Assembly: GCA_005217565.1 (NCBI GenBank)
Contig: SJCO01000002.1
Coordinates: forward strand, 124,001-188,000
Direction of reading: 5' to 3'
Source of the DNA: Puteibacter caeruleilacunae
GTDB taxonomy: Bacteria; Bacteroidota; Bacteroidia; Bacteroidales; Prolixibacteraceae
Length of the DNA: 64,000 nucleotides
The stretch's first letter is position 1; each line of letters opens with the position of its first letter. The position numbers were made by a program, and so were the translations under genes. Shown in pieces: positions 48,180 through 56,830 of this stretch. Below the pieces are notes generated by a model. It saw only the letters and a program-made list of their open reading frames with translations, was not told where the DNA came from and ran no database searches.

Positions 48180-48804
48180 TGTTCTCTAAAATTTGACGAC
48201 AAAGTTACTTTAATTAGCCCAATTCCGCACATACTTTAGACTATTTAACGGTTTCGATTAAAAACGTCACTCTAAATCATATTACATTCACCCTCAAAAT
48301 CAATCTATTTTACCAATATTAAAATAATTCACAATTACTATTATAGGTATCGTTTCATCGCAATCCAGATATGCCTCACAAGCTTAAATTAACTACTCTA
48401 TTAATACCTATATGAATGTTTTAACTACCTTAACAGTTAGGGTAAGCAGCTTAGGTTCTTTTATTGAGATGTATCATCCCATAGTGCAACACTAGATGAT
48501 GCATTTTAAGCTTAATTCCAAAGAATATGAAAGAGGAGTAGAAGAGAAAAGTAGGCTTTGATAAGGTTCGAATAGATAGTTGATAAGACTCATTCAAGAC
48601 TTCAACCACTATCCATATTTAGTAATTTTCCTGTATAACTTTAGCAAACAAACTGATAAAGAGTTGACCAACTCCCATATAACTCTGCATGCCTTTTATT
48701 AGATGGGATTGTTGAGATCACTTTGCATTATCAGCAATACACATCAGAATAATTATGCGATTGATAAAGTTTAGCGCAATTTCAAACTGTTTTTTATATA
48801 GCAC
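48180..48804. other. Intergenic region, no intact gene
   Basis: About 640 bp between the divergent Smr-protein gene and queA. TAACTTTG (minus, 48200-48207) is a probable -7 element for the Smr gene. No intact gene is seen. A forward frame at about 48571-48702 (LIRLIQDFNHYPYLVIFLYN at its start) stays open for roughly 43 codons without a plausible start, then continues past one stop, so it could be a gene remnant or chance. Confidence 0.4.
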
Positions 48805-48835
48805 TTTGCAAATTTACTGTGACTTTCTACCTTTG
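48805..48835 (+). promoter_or_regulatory. Promoter of queA
   Basis: TTTG (48805-48808), 19 bp, TACCTTTG (48828-48835): exact consensus. It overlaps the in-frame ATG at 48819, which therefore cannot be the start; the ATG at 48858 follows by 22 bp. Confidence 0.85.
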
Positions 48836-48857
48836 CACTTCATTAAAAATTAAAGAA

Positions 48858-50084
48858 ATGCAACTGGCTGAAGAGATTAGAAACATTGGTATAGAGGAGT
48901 TTGATTATCATCTACCAGAAGAAAGAATTGCAAAGTATCCCCTTGCACAGCGTGATCAATCAAAACTATTGATCTCAAAAGATGGACAAATAGTTGATGC
49001 TAAATTTACAGATATTAGCAAATATCTTCCATCAGACAGTTTGCTGGTATTCAACAATACCAAAGTAATCCGTGCTCGTTTGCATTTCAAAAAGACAACT
49101 GGAGCAAAGATTGAGATATTTTGTCTTGATCCTGTAGAGCCAATAGATTATGCACTGGCATTTGCTTCAACAAAGTCGTGCTCATGGAAATGCATCGTCG
49201 GAAATCTAAAAAAATGGAAAGATGGTCCCCTAATTAAAGAAGTAACCTTAAACAACGAATCCATACTAGTTCAGGCTCATTTAGTTGAACGAGAAGGAAA
49301 ATCGGTTACTGTTCGTTTCACATGGGATGGAGACCATAGCTTCTCAGAGGTTATGGAAACAGGGGGAATTATTCCAATCCCTCCATACTTGAATCGTGAG
49401 TCAGAGCAATCAGATACAGAAAGATACCAAACTGTATATTCAAAAATTAAAGGATCAGTAGCTGCACCAACCGCGGGATTGCATTTTACAGATAAAGTTT
49501 TTGAAACTTTTAAGTCCAAAAATATTGAGAGAGCAGAACTCACGTTACATGTTGGAGCGGGCACTTTTCAACCTGTGAAATCAGAGACTATTGAAGGACA
49601 TGAGATGCATACTGAACATATTTTGGTTGATCAGGCATTCATAGAAACGTTAATCTCCAAAATCGATCAGGTAATCGCCGTAGGCACTACCTCAATTCGC
49701 ACATTAGAGAGCTTATACTGGATGGGGATTAAAATTCTTCAATCACCTGAGATCTCAATGAGTGAATTATTAGTAAATCAATGGGATCCATACCTTGCTG
49801 AAATTACAATTCCAGCAAAAGAATCATTGAGTGCCCTGCTTAATTACATGAAAGAGAACGGTCTCCCACATATTAGTTCTGCAACACAGATAATCATCTT
49901 ACCAGGATACCAGTTCAGAATAATTTCAGGGATGATTACTAATTTCCATCAGCCACAAAGCACATTGTTATTACTAATATCAGCTTTCCTAGGTGATCAC
50001 TGGAAAACGATTTACAAACATGCACTTGAGCAAGATTACAGATTCTTGAGTTACGGAGACAGTAATCTGTACTTAAAAGAATAA
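48858..50084 (+). CDS. queA: S-adenosylmethionine:tRNA ribosyltransferase-isomerase
   Basis: Makes epoxyqueuosine in tRNA by adding the ribosyl part of SAM, 408 aa. QueA motifs are FDYHLPEERIAKYPLAQRD at the N terminus, FNNTKVIRARL, GSVAAPTAGLHFT, ELTLHVGAGTFQPV, GTTSIRTLESLYW and TNFHQPQSTLLLLISAFLG, YRFLSYGDSNLYL at the C terminus. It is somewhat longer than the E. coli protein (about 356 aa), with extra residues around 115-150 and 270-300, as is common in Bacteroidota. It is monocistronic. Confidence 0.94.
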   Translation: MQLAEEIRNIGIEEFDYHLPEERIAKYPLAQRDQSKLLISKDGQIVDAKFTDISKYLPSDSLLVFNNTKVIRARLHFKKTTGAKIEIFCLDPVEPIDYALAFASTKSCSWKCIVGNLKKWKDGPLIKEVTLNNESILVQAHLVEREGKSVTVRFTWDGDHSFSEVMETGGIIPIPPYLNRESEQSDTERYQTVYSKIKGSVAAPTAGLHFTDKVFETFKSKNIERAELTLHVGAGTFQPVKSETIEGHEMHTEHILVDQAFIETLISKIDQVIAVGTTSIRTLESLYWMGIKILQSPEISMSELLVNQWDPYLAEITIPAKESLSALLNYMKENGLPHISSATQIIILPGYQFRIISGMITNFHQPQSTLLLLISAFLGDHWKTIYKHALEQDYRFLSYGDSNLYLKE

Positions 50085-50113
50085 AAACTGTTGTGAATAA
50101 ATAAACACGAATT

Positions 50114-50153
50114 TTATTTCAGACTCGCGATTTATACCAAGAGCCTGAAATAA
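50114..50153. repeat. Inverted repeat downstream of queA
   Basis: TTATTTCAG-A-CTC pairs with GAG-C-CTGAAATAA (12 pairs, one mismatch) around 14 nt. There is no T run on the plus strand, so termination there would be weak. Confidence 0.6.
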
Positions 50154-50229
50154 GATTTGAATTTTCCCCAACATTAGTAAGCCTTTCTTAACCTTTAATC
50201 AATCACCACAACTAGCAGCAGGAGAAATT

Positions 50230-50913
50230 CTATTTATGCGTCCCAAAATCCTGGGTCCAATGATCCTCATAGCGCCCCACTCCCATTTCGGTATAATTCT
50301 TATTCATAATATTGCGACAATGGCCTGGGCTATCAAGCCAAGCTTCAACAACTGCTTTTTCCGTAGGAAATCCGTAGGCGACATTTTCACCAACATATCG
50401 ATAATCATAATTGGCATCCTTAACCCTCTGTGCCATGCTGGTGCCATCAGATGATGTATGGCTAAAGAAATCATTGTCTACCATATCTTTACTATGCTGT
50501 AGCGCAACTGTTTCCAATGTTTTATTCCAGGTAACCTTGCCAACGGGAGGATAATAAGTTCCATTGCGAGTGACACCTTTAGTTCTGGCATCATTAATTA
50601 GTCGCATAATTTCTTGGATATCGACCCCATTCCCTTTTATAGGCTTTAAATCATTGCTATCATCGGTCGATTCTTCATCCGTAGTTTCTTCATCCGTAGT
50701 TTCTTCATCGGTAGTTTCCTCATCGGTAGTTTCCTCATCCGCATTTTCATCATTGGAGGTGTCATCATTTGAGTTATCTTCTCCAATCTCATCTTGTGGT
50801 TTATCCTGAACCACTTCTTGTCCTTCCTCTAATTCAATAATTTCATCACTCTCACATGAATACAATCCAATCCCAACTAGTAGTATCAAATACCACAACC
50901 AACTTCTGTTCAT
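50230..50913 (-). CDS. CAP-domain (SCP/PR-1-like) lipoprotein with acidic Thr/Glu repeats
   Basis: A 227-aa secreted lipoprotein of unknown exact role. The signal ends in a lipobox LYSC (Cys20). Residues about 25-95 are very acidic and low-complexity, with a DEETT unit repeated about five times, probably a flexible stalk. The CAP domain (about 98-227) shows ALQHSKDMVDNDFFSHTSSD, YVGENVAYG, VEAWLDSPGHCRNIMN and GVGRYEDHWTQDFGTH, with conserved His/Glu residues of the bacterial CAP pocket. Bacterial CAP proteins are poorly understood. Confidence 0.88.
   Translation of the reverse strand: MNRSWLWYLILLVGIGLYSCESDEIIELEEGQEVVQDKPQDEIGEDNSNDDTSNDENADEETTDEETTDEETTDEETTDEESTDDSNDLKPIKGNGVDIQEIMRLINDARTKGVTRNGTYYPPVGKVTWNKTLETVALQHSKDMVDNDFFSHTSSDGTSMAQRVKDANYDYRYVGENVAYGFPTEKAVVEAWLDSPGHCRNIMNKNYTEMGVGRYEDHWTQDFGTHK
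50671..50745 (-). repeat. 15-bp tandem repeat coding for acidic stalk
   Basis: Five in-frame copies of the 15-mer TTCTTCATCCGTAGT (plus strand), the first two identical, the next two with 1-2 changes, the last more diverged. Each encodes five residues of the DEETT stalk, so copy change alters stalk length without a frameshift. Confidence 0.9.
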
Positions 50914-50952
50914 TCTCTAAAAATTTATTGCATCTATTAAACTGAAACACAA

Positions 50953-50981
50953 CAAAAATATAAAATCAGAGGAACTAACAA
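50953..50981 (-). promoter_or_regulatory. Promoter of the CAP lipoprotein gene
   Basis: On the minus strand TTG (50981-50979), 18 bp, TATTTTTG (50960-50953), about 40 bp before the start codon. Confidence 0.7.
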
Positions 50982-51020
50982 GGACAGTCAACTCATTTAG
51001 ATTCAATACAAAAACAGCAT

Positions 51021-51054
51021 AAAAAAAGTCCTGTCAAAATAGTATGACAGGACT
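51021..51054 (-). terminator. Strong minus-strand terminator without an upstream gene
   Basis: The perfect 10-bp stem AGTCCTGTCA / TGACAGGACT with an 8-nt loop has a T run on the minus strand only. No minus-strand gene lies between here and 51491, so a short untranslated RNA may end here. Otherwise 51055-51449 is AT-rich with nothing recognised. Confidence 0.7.
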
Positions 51055-51449
51055 GCATCAAAATTTATGATCCAACTAAACAAGAACAATATTTTTTACA
51101 TTTTTTCTTTTTCCAAATTAATCTATAAAAGGACTAAAAAGTCGAGTATAGCGCCTCAATATTGGTATTACAATTCCTATGCCACAGTAGTCTATTTAAT
51201 AAAACATCTTTCATTTTTATCATTTGATATCAGTTAAATCAAATGGTTTAATGTAGATGTAAAAAATTTTATTCCATTTTAATAACTTGAAGCACATCAA
51301 AATATTCGAAAAAGATAAGGTTACAAATCGTTACAGTAACTCTGGCTGCTCACTCTTTACTCTTCCAAATCGTTAACAAAAGGTGAATAATTTATTCACA
51401 TTGCCATTTATCACGATTTTATATTGAAATATTTACTATTTTGCCACCA

Positions 51450-51457
51450 TATCTTTG
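51450..51457 (+). promoter_or_regulatory. Putative -7 element of the aminotransferase gene
   Basis: TATCTTTG matches TAnnTTTG, 35 bp upstream of the ATG. The nearest TTG is 23 bp upstream, longer than ideal. Confidence 0.55.
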
Positions 51458-51491
51458 ACATTTTAGATTTTAACAAGAAAAACTTGACGGA

Positions 51492-52781
51492 ATGAATCCA
51501 CAAGCGGAAGCATTGAACAACATTATTCAAGAGAAAAACGAAGCAGTATTTAACCTACTCTCTAACAGAGGTAAGAATATTTTCTTTCCTAAGAAAGGAA
51601 TTTTAGGACAATCTGCTGATGCCAAAGGAACAAAAATCAACGCTACTATTGGAGCTGCAATTGAGGATGACGGAACACCTATGCGTTTAGAAGTAATCGC
51701 TTCAAAGGTAGGTCTTGATCCTTCTGTAGTATTTCCATATGCCCCTAGTTTTGGTAGACCTGATATTCGTGCAAAATGGAAAACAATGATGGTAGAGAAG
51801 AATCCTTCGTTGAAAGATAAGGAACTTAGTCTTCCAATCGTTACCAATGCACTAACACATGGAATCAGCATGGCTGGATACATGTTTTTAAATGAAGGTG
51901 ATGAAGTAATCGTACCTAACTTGTTCTGGGGTAATTACAATCTAACCTTAGTTAACGCTTATGGAGCCAAACTTACACAGTTTAATCTGTTTAAAGATGG
52001 AGGTTTTGATTTGGATGCGTTCAAAGCAAAACTTGAAGAAGGAGGAATTGGAAAAAAGGTTGTAATCCTTAACTTCCCAAATAATCCATCAGGATATACT
52101 CCTACCGTTGAAGAACAAGATGCAATTGTAGAAATTATTCGCGAGTCGGCTGAAAAAGGAAATAACATTGTTACCATTACTGATGATGCCTACTTCGGAT
52201 TGGTATTTGAAGAAGGTATTGCACGTGAAAGTATTTTCAGTGCACTTTGTAATCTTCATCCAAACGTGTTAGCAGTTAAAGTTGATGGTCCAACAAAAGA
52301 AGATTATGTTTGGGGATTCCGTGTAGGATTCATGACTTACGGAGTAAAAGGAGGAGATGCAGAACTATACGCTGCACTAGAATCCAAAACTGCTGGAGCT
52401 GTTCGTGGTAACATCTCTAATTCTGCAAATATTTCACAGTCGTTATTGTTGAATGCTTTCAACAGCGAGACATACAACCAAGAGAAAGATGAGAAGCAAG
52501 AAATCATGCAAACTCGCTACAATGCTGTGAAAGAAGCATTGAAAGACGCTAAGTATGCTGATGTATTTACACCACTTCCATTTAACTCAGGTTATTTCAT
52601 GTGTGTTCAACTTGCTGAAGGATTAGATGGAGAACAAGTAAGACAAGTATTGATTGAAAAATACAGCATTGGTTTGATTAATCTTAACAATGTACTTCGT
52701 ATTGCATTCTCAGCTGTTGCAGCAGAAGATGTTAAAGAAATGTTTGAAGGTATTTATAATGCTTGTTTAGATTGCAAATAA
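51492..52781 (+). CDS. Class I/II PLP-dependent aminotransferase
   Basis: Fold-type I aminotransferase, 429 aa, cytoplasmic. Visible features are the substrate/cofactor loop ILNFPNNPSGYTPT (Asn of the NPxG motif), ITDDAYFGLVF with the PLP-ring Asp and Tyr, the Schiff-base Lys in VDGPTKEDYVWGFRVGFM, and the Arg (FRVG) that holds the PLP phosphate; a C-terminal substrate Arg is in NVLRIAFSAV. The donor is not readable from motifs; such Bacteroidota enzymes are usually annotated as aspartate/aromatic-type. It is monocistronic with its own terminator. Confidence 0.85.
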   Translation: MNPQAEALNNIIQEKNEAVFNLLSNRGKNIFFPKKGILGQSADAKGTKINATIGAAIEDDGTPMRLEVIASKVGLDPSVVFPYAPSFGRPDIRAKWKTMMVEKNPSLKDKELSLPIVTNALTHGISMAGYMFLNEGDEVIVPNLFWGNYNLTLVNAYGAKLTQFNLFKDGGFDLDAFKAKLEEGGIGKKVVILNFPNNPSGYTPTVEEQDAIVEIIRESAEKGNNIVTITDDAYFGLVFEEGIARESIFSALCNLHPNVLAVKVDGPTKEDYVWGFRVGFMTYGVKGGDAELYAALESKTAGAVRGNISNSANISQSLLLNAFNSETYNQEKDEKQEIMQTRYNAVKEALKDAKYADVFTPLPFNSGYFMCVQLAEGLDGEQVRQVLIEKYSIGLINLNNVLRIAFSAVAAEDVKEMFEGIYNACLDCK

Positions 52782-52800
52782 TACAACAATCGTATATTTC

Positions 52801-52833
52801 AAAAGCCGACAACTTTTCGTTGTTGGCTTTTTT
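52801..52833 (+). terminator. Terminator of the aminotransferase gene
   Basis: AAAAGCCGACAAC / GTTGTTGGCTTTT with a 5-nt loop (one G-T pair) and a T run, 20 bp after the stop. Confidence 0.92.
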
Positions 52834-52943
52834 TTGCTCCTTACTCTATTTTTTGATAATAAACATAAAATTCATAGACTTCACGACTGGGAAAAATGGG
52901 AACAATTACTAATTTTACCTAGTTGAATCGAAATGAGTTGTAT

Positions 52944-55040
52944 ATGCGTTACGATAATAAACCCATCAATATATATTACGGACTATTCTTAGGACTACTT
53001 TTTGTTGCTGCCATAGTGATAACATTTCTATTCGTCCCTCGCCAAGGGAAATTTAGATATGAATTTCAAAAAGGGAAGCCCTGGATGCATGAAACTTTGT
53101 ATGCTCCGTTTAGTTTTGCAATTAATAAACCTGAAGCAGAAATAAAAGCTGAAACAGACAGTTTATTGGCAACCCAGAATCCATATTTTCAAATTGACAA
53201 TACAATTGGGAAAGAAAAAACCAGGGAGTTTGCAATCTATTTCAATAAGACTTGGGCACAATTTCATCGCAATGCTGATCCAATCCCTCCTGCTGATGAT
53301 GTAAGAAAGAATTACATTCAATTGATAGAGCGTATATACAAACAAGGCATACTTGAACAGTCAATAGAGTTTTATCCTGAACTCAAAAACAAAAGTGCTT
53401 TAACCAAAATATCAGGAAACTTTGCACAAGAAATATCTATTCAAGATATCTATTCATTAAAGAGTGCATATGAGAAAATTTTAAGCACATGTTCTCTGCG
53501 AGATGGAGAGATGCTATATGGGCCCTCTGCATTTTGTAAGTCGCTAAAACTAAATCAATTTATCACTGCAAATCTGTTTTTCGATAAAAACAGAACAGAT
53601 TTAGCCACTCAAGAAACAATGTCTTCATTATCACTGACTCAAGGCATGATACAAGCGGGAGAAAGAGTAATTTCAAAAGGAGATCTTGTTATGCAAGACA
53701 GCTTTGAGGTACTTGAATCGCTTAGGACCGCGTATGAGAAAGGTCGCGGTGAAAACACGAACCTGCACCTTATTGCTGCAGGACAAATTTCCTTTGTAAC
53801 TATAGTCTTCTTTATTCTATTCCTTTACCTATATCACTTTAGAAAAGACTATCTAGTAAAGAAGCGACGCATTTTATGTCTGCTATTATCTGTTGTCGGA
53901 TGGATAGTGATATGTAGCTTTATCATTCAAACTAACATTATAAGTTTATACACAGTACCTATCGTAATTCTGGCAATCATCATTAGAACATTTTTCGATT
54001 CAAGAACAGCCATCTTTACAATGATAGCAACATTACTGTTGATTGGATTCTTTGCTCCTAATGGTTTTGAATTTATTCTGGTACAAATGATAGCATCGTT
54101 CGTTGCTATTGTCAGTCTGCAGAAACTCCATCGTAGAGCACATCTTATATATACAGCGTTATTTATCACATTATCCTATGGATTAATATACTTCTCATTG
54201 TCATTAATGCATGAAGGAAATCTGCAAACAATCGACTATTCAAACTTTAAATGGTTTGCTATAAATGGGATATTAATATTGATAGCCTATCCGTTAATAT
54301 ATGTTTTCGAGAAAGTATTTGGTTTTGTATCTGATGTTACTCTATTAGAACTTTCTGATACCAACCATCCCTTGCTTAGGAAACTTGCTGAGAATGCACC
54401 CGGAACATTCCAACATTCAATTCAGGTTGCCAACCTTGCAGAAGAGGCAATCTTACAATTAGGAGGTAATCCAATGCTAGTACGTGCAGGAGCTTTATAC
54501 CATGATATAGGAAAATCGGAGAATGCCCAATTCTTTACTGAAAATCAATTATCAGGTGAAAATCCACACAATGAACTCTCAGAAAAAGAAAGCGCCCAAG
54601 TTATTATTGATCATGTAACTGCAGGTGAAAACATTGCACGCAAAAATAATCTTCCTGAGTCAATCATTGATTTTATTGTGAGTCATCATGGTACAAGCAA
54701 GACTGGTTATTTCTATACTCAGTACGTAAATAAACATCCAGATGAGGATGTTGATCCTACCGATTTCACTTATCCTGGTCCTGTACCAACAAGCAAGGAG
54801 GTTGCAGTTGTTATGCTTGCCGATAGTCTGGAAGCAGCATCACGAAGCTTAAGTGAGAAAAATGAGGAAAGTCTGCGCTCTCTAATTGATAATATTTTTA
54901 AGATTAAAATGAATGAGGGACAATTAGCGAATTCTGAATTGACGTTTCATGATATTTCAGCATTAAAAGAGATCTATTTTCAGAAACTGAAGAATATCTA
55001 CCACGTTCGCATCAAATACCCTAAACTAAAACAAAAATAG
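52944..55040 (+). CDS. 7TM-HD phosphodiesterase, PgpH-like
   Basis: Membrane phosphohydrolase of the 7TM receptor-HD family, 698 aa; members of this family in Firmicutes hydrolyse cyclic di-AMP. It has one N-terminal membrane helix (YYGLFLGLLFVAAIVITFLF), an extracytoplasmic domain (about 35-285) that includes GMIQAGERVISKGDLVMQD, seven membrane segments (about 285-470), and a cytoplasmic HD domain with HSIQVANLAEEAIL, YHDIGKSENAQFF and SHHGTSKTGYFYTQY. The ATG at 52944 is preferred over a TTG 21 bp upstream. No diadenylate cyclase is in the window. Confidence 0.88.
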   Translation: MRYDNKPINIYYGLFLGLLFVAAIVITFLFVPRQGKFRYEFQKGKPWMHETLYAPFSFAINKPEAEIKAETDSLLATQNPYFQIDNTIGKEKTREFAIYFNKTWAQFHRNADPIPPADDVRKNYIQLIERIYKQGILEQSIEFYPELKNKSALTKISGNFAQEISIQDIYSLKSAYEKILSTCSLRDGEMLYGPSAFCKSLKLNQFITANLFFDKNRTDLATQETMSSLSLTQGMIQAGERVISKGDLVMQDSFEVLESLRTAYEKGRGENTNLHLIAAGQISFVTIVFFILFLYLYHFRKDYLVKKRRILCLLLSVVGWIVICSFIIQTNIISLYTVPIVILAIIIRTFFDSRTAIFTMIATLLLIGFFAPNGFEFILVQMIASFVAIVSLQKLHRRAHLIYTALFITLSYGLIYFSLSLMHEGNLQTIDYSNFKWFAINGILILIAYPLIYVFEKVFGFVSDVTLLELSDTNHPLLRKLAENAPGTFQHSIQVANLAEEAILQLGGNPMLVRAGALYHDIGKSENAQFFTENQLSGENPHNELSEKESAQVIIDHVTAGENIARKNNLPESIIDFIVSHHGTSKTGYFYTQYVNKHPDEDVDPTDFTYPGPVPTSKEVAVVMLADSLEAASRSLSEKNEESLRSLIDNIFKIKMNEGQLANSELTFHDISALKEIYFQKLKNIYHVRIKYPKLKQK

Positions 55041-55064
55041 ATGGCATAAAATTTGCTTGTTAGT

Positions 55065-55080
55065 AAGGTGTTTACACCTT
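55065..55080 (+). terminator. Weak hairpin after the 7TM-HD gene
   Basis: AAGGTG-TTTA-CACCTT followed by TCAAAA. The stem is short and the T run poor, so readthrough to the S41 peptidase gene 65 bp on is likely. A second small palindrome (GATTCAT / ATGAATC, 55092-55109) follows. Confidence 0.4.
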
Positions 55081-55145
55081 TCAAAATATTAGATTCATTA
55101 TTATGAATCCCCCTAAATGTTTAACTTTTAAATCTAATTTCTGAA

Positions 55146-56555
55146 ATGAGTTTACTAAAAAACAACAAATGGAGTATTATCATTTTACTCTTCTCTTTCT
55201 TTATTGTTAGTTGTTCCGATGATGATGATCCTATAGTTGAGCCTCAGCCAAATCCTGAACTCAACAATGTATCTGAAGATATACAGAAGGTGAATAACTT
55301 TATTTGGGACAAAATGGACACATATTACTTGTGGCGTGATAAGATGCCTACCGATATCAACCGCAAGAAAGAGGAGAATTCAATTGAGTACTTCGACAAG
55401 CTATTGTACACGGAGAAAGATAAGTGGTCGTTTATTACCGATGACCTTGAAGGATTGCAAAATAGCTTCAAGGGTGTAGAGACAGGATTTGGATACTCTA
55501 TTGCATTTGGTAAATTCTCAAATAAGGAAAATGCATATTTCGCAATCGTTGAATACGTATATCCAGGAACCCCTGCTGCTGAAGCAAATCTTAAGCGTGG
55601 TGATTTAATTGTAGCTCTTGATGGAGGTGATATCAACGATGACAACTACAAAAAGTTATTCGATGGATCAACAATTATAATCACCAAAGGAAAACTCGAA
55701 AACAATTCAATAGCCAATAATGGTGATGTTGAATTGACTTCAAAAGTGTTAAATCTTGATCCAGTTTTAATCGACACAGTATTTACAGTTGATGACCATA
55801 AAATTGGATACCTATCGTATATGCAGTACATTAATGACTATAACTCGTCGATTGATGAGGCGATGGCTAAATTTGAATCAGAGAACATTACTGATTTAAT
55901 CGTTGATGTTCGTTACAATCCTGGAGGTAGTGTTAATGCTGCTAACCATTTATGTAGTTCAATTGCTCCAAAAGAAGAGGTAGACAAAGAAAGTCTTTTT
56001 GTTACCTTCCAATGGAATGATCAGATTATGGCTGAAATTAAAGGTGCAGGTCAAATGGATGATGTTGAAACACCATTCAACAAAGATGTACCTACTAAAT
56101 TAGATATGGATAAAGTATACATTCTTGCAACCGGTAGTTCTGCTTCGGCATCAGAGTTAACCATCAACAACCTGCGCCCATATATGGATGTAGTTCTGAT
56201 TGGAGAGACTACTCATGGTAAATATACTGCTTCAATTACTCTGACCGATGAAAGCAAAGATCCGGTACTGAAAAACTGGGCTCTTCAACCTATTGTGGCT
56301 AAATATGCCAATGCAGCAGGAGTGTCAGACTTTGCTGATGGATTTACTCCAGACTTTGAGGTAAAAGACGAATTATTACCAGCAATGCCATTAGGAGATC
56401 TAACCGATCCTTTAATTGCAAAAGCAGTTGAACAAATAACAGGCAACAGTGATCTTACTGCTTTAAAAGCAGCTAAAGTTCATTATAATTTTGAAGTAAA
56501 AGATCGCCTGTATTCCAAGTTCCAGAAATTCAAAGAAACTTTGATAATTAAATAG
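55146..56555 (+). CDS. S41 family C-terminal-processing-like peptidase lipoprotein
   Basis: Periplasm-facing or surface serine protease, 469 aa. The lipoprotein signal ends FFIVSC (Cys23) followed by acidic SDDDD, a pattern linked to surface export in Bacteroidota. An N-terminal helical segment (about 40-110), a PDZ-like domain (about 110-190, YVYPGTPAAEANLKRGDLIVAL) and the tail-specific protease domain follow. Catalytic Ser is in ATGSSASASELTINNLRP (about 337) and the Lys in LIGETTHGKYTAS (about 362), a Ser-Lys dyad. It probably cleaves C-terminal ends of periplasmic proteins; target unknown. Confidence 0.9.
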   Translation: MSLLKNNKWSIIILLFSFFIVSCSDDDDPIVEPQPNPELNNVSEDIQKVNNFIWDKMDTYYLWRDKMPTDINRKKEENSIEYFDKLLYTEKDKWSFITDDLEGLQNSFKGVETGFGYSIAFGKFSNKENAYFAIVEYVYPGTPAAEANLKRGDLIVALDGGDINDDNYKKLFDGSTIIITKGKLENNSIANNGDVELTSKVLNLDPVLIDTVFTVDDHKIGYLSYMQYINDYNSSIDEAMAKFESENITDLIVDVRYNPGGSVNAANHLCSSIAPKEEVDKESLFVTFQWNDQIMAEIKGAGQMDDVETPFNKDVPTKLDMDKVYILATGSSASASELTINNLRPYMDVVLIGETTHGKYTASITLTDESKDPVLKNWALQPIVAKYANAAGVSDFADGFTPDFEVKDELLPAMPLGDLTDPLIAKAVEQITGNSDLTALKAAKVHYNFEVKDRLYSKFQKFKETLIIK

Positions 56556-56565
56556 GCAACCTATA

Positions 56566-56603
56566 AATATTCCCATATCGATAATATTTGATATGGGAAT
56601 ATT
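56566..56603 (+). terminator. Terminator of the S41 peptidase gene
   Basis: A perfect 14-bp stem AATATTCCCATATC / GATATGGGAATATT with a 10-nt loop and ATTTTT after it. From here to 56830 (about 230 bp) nothing else was recognised. Confidence 0.92.
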
Positions 56604-56830
56604 ATTTTTCTATCATACAGCACATCCATATAACTCCACGCATCAATTAATCGCCACTCCTCCATCCGCTTCTATTTATTTTAGAGCACTACTAGACGAA
56701 TAACAATCACTTCTTTTCTAATTCTACCACATTCTCTACAAATTACAACTACCCCTAAACATAATCTTAAAATAATGTAATTTAGGTGATAAAATTATAC
56801 TAATGTATAGTTAGATAAAACCTTATAGAA

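Noticed and set aside
48819-48857. Upstream ATG for queA
   Set aside because: It falls between the -33 and -7 elements of the queA promoter, so the transcript starts after it.
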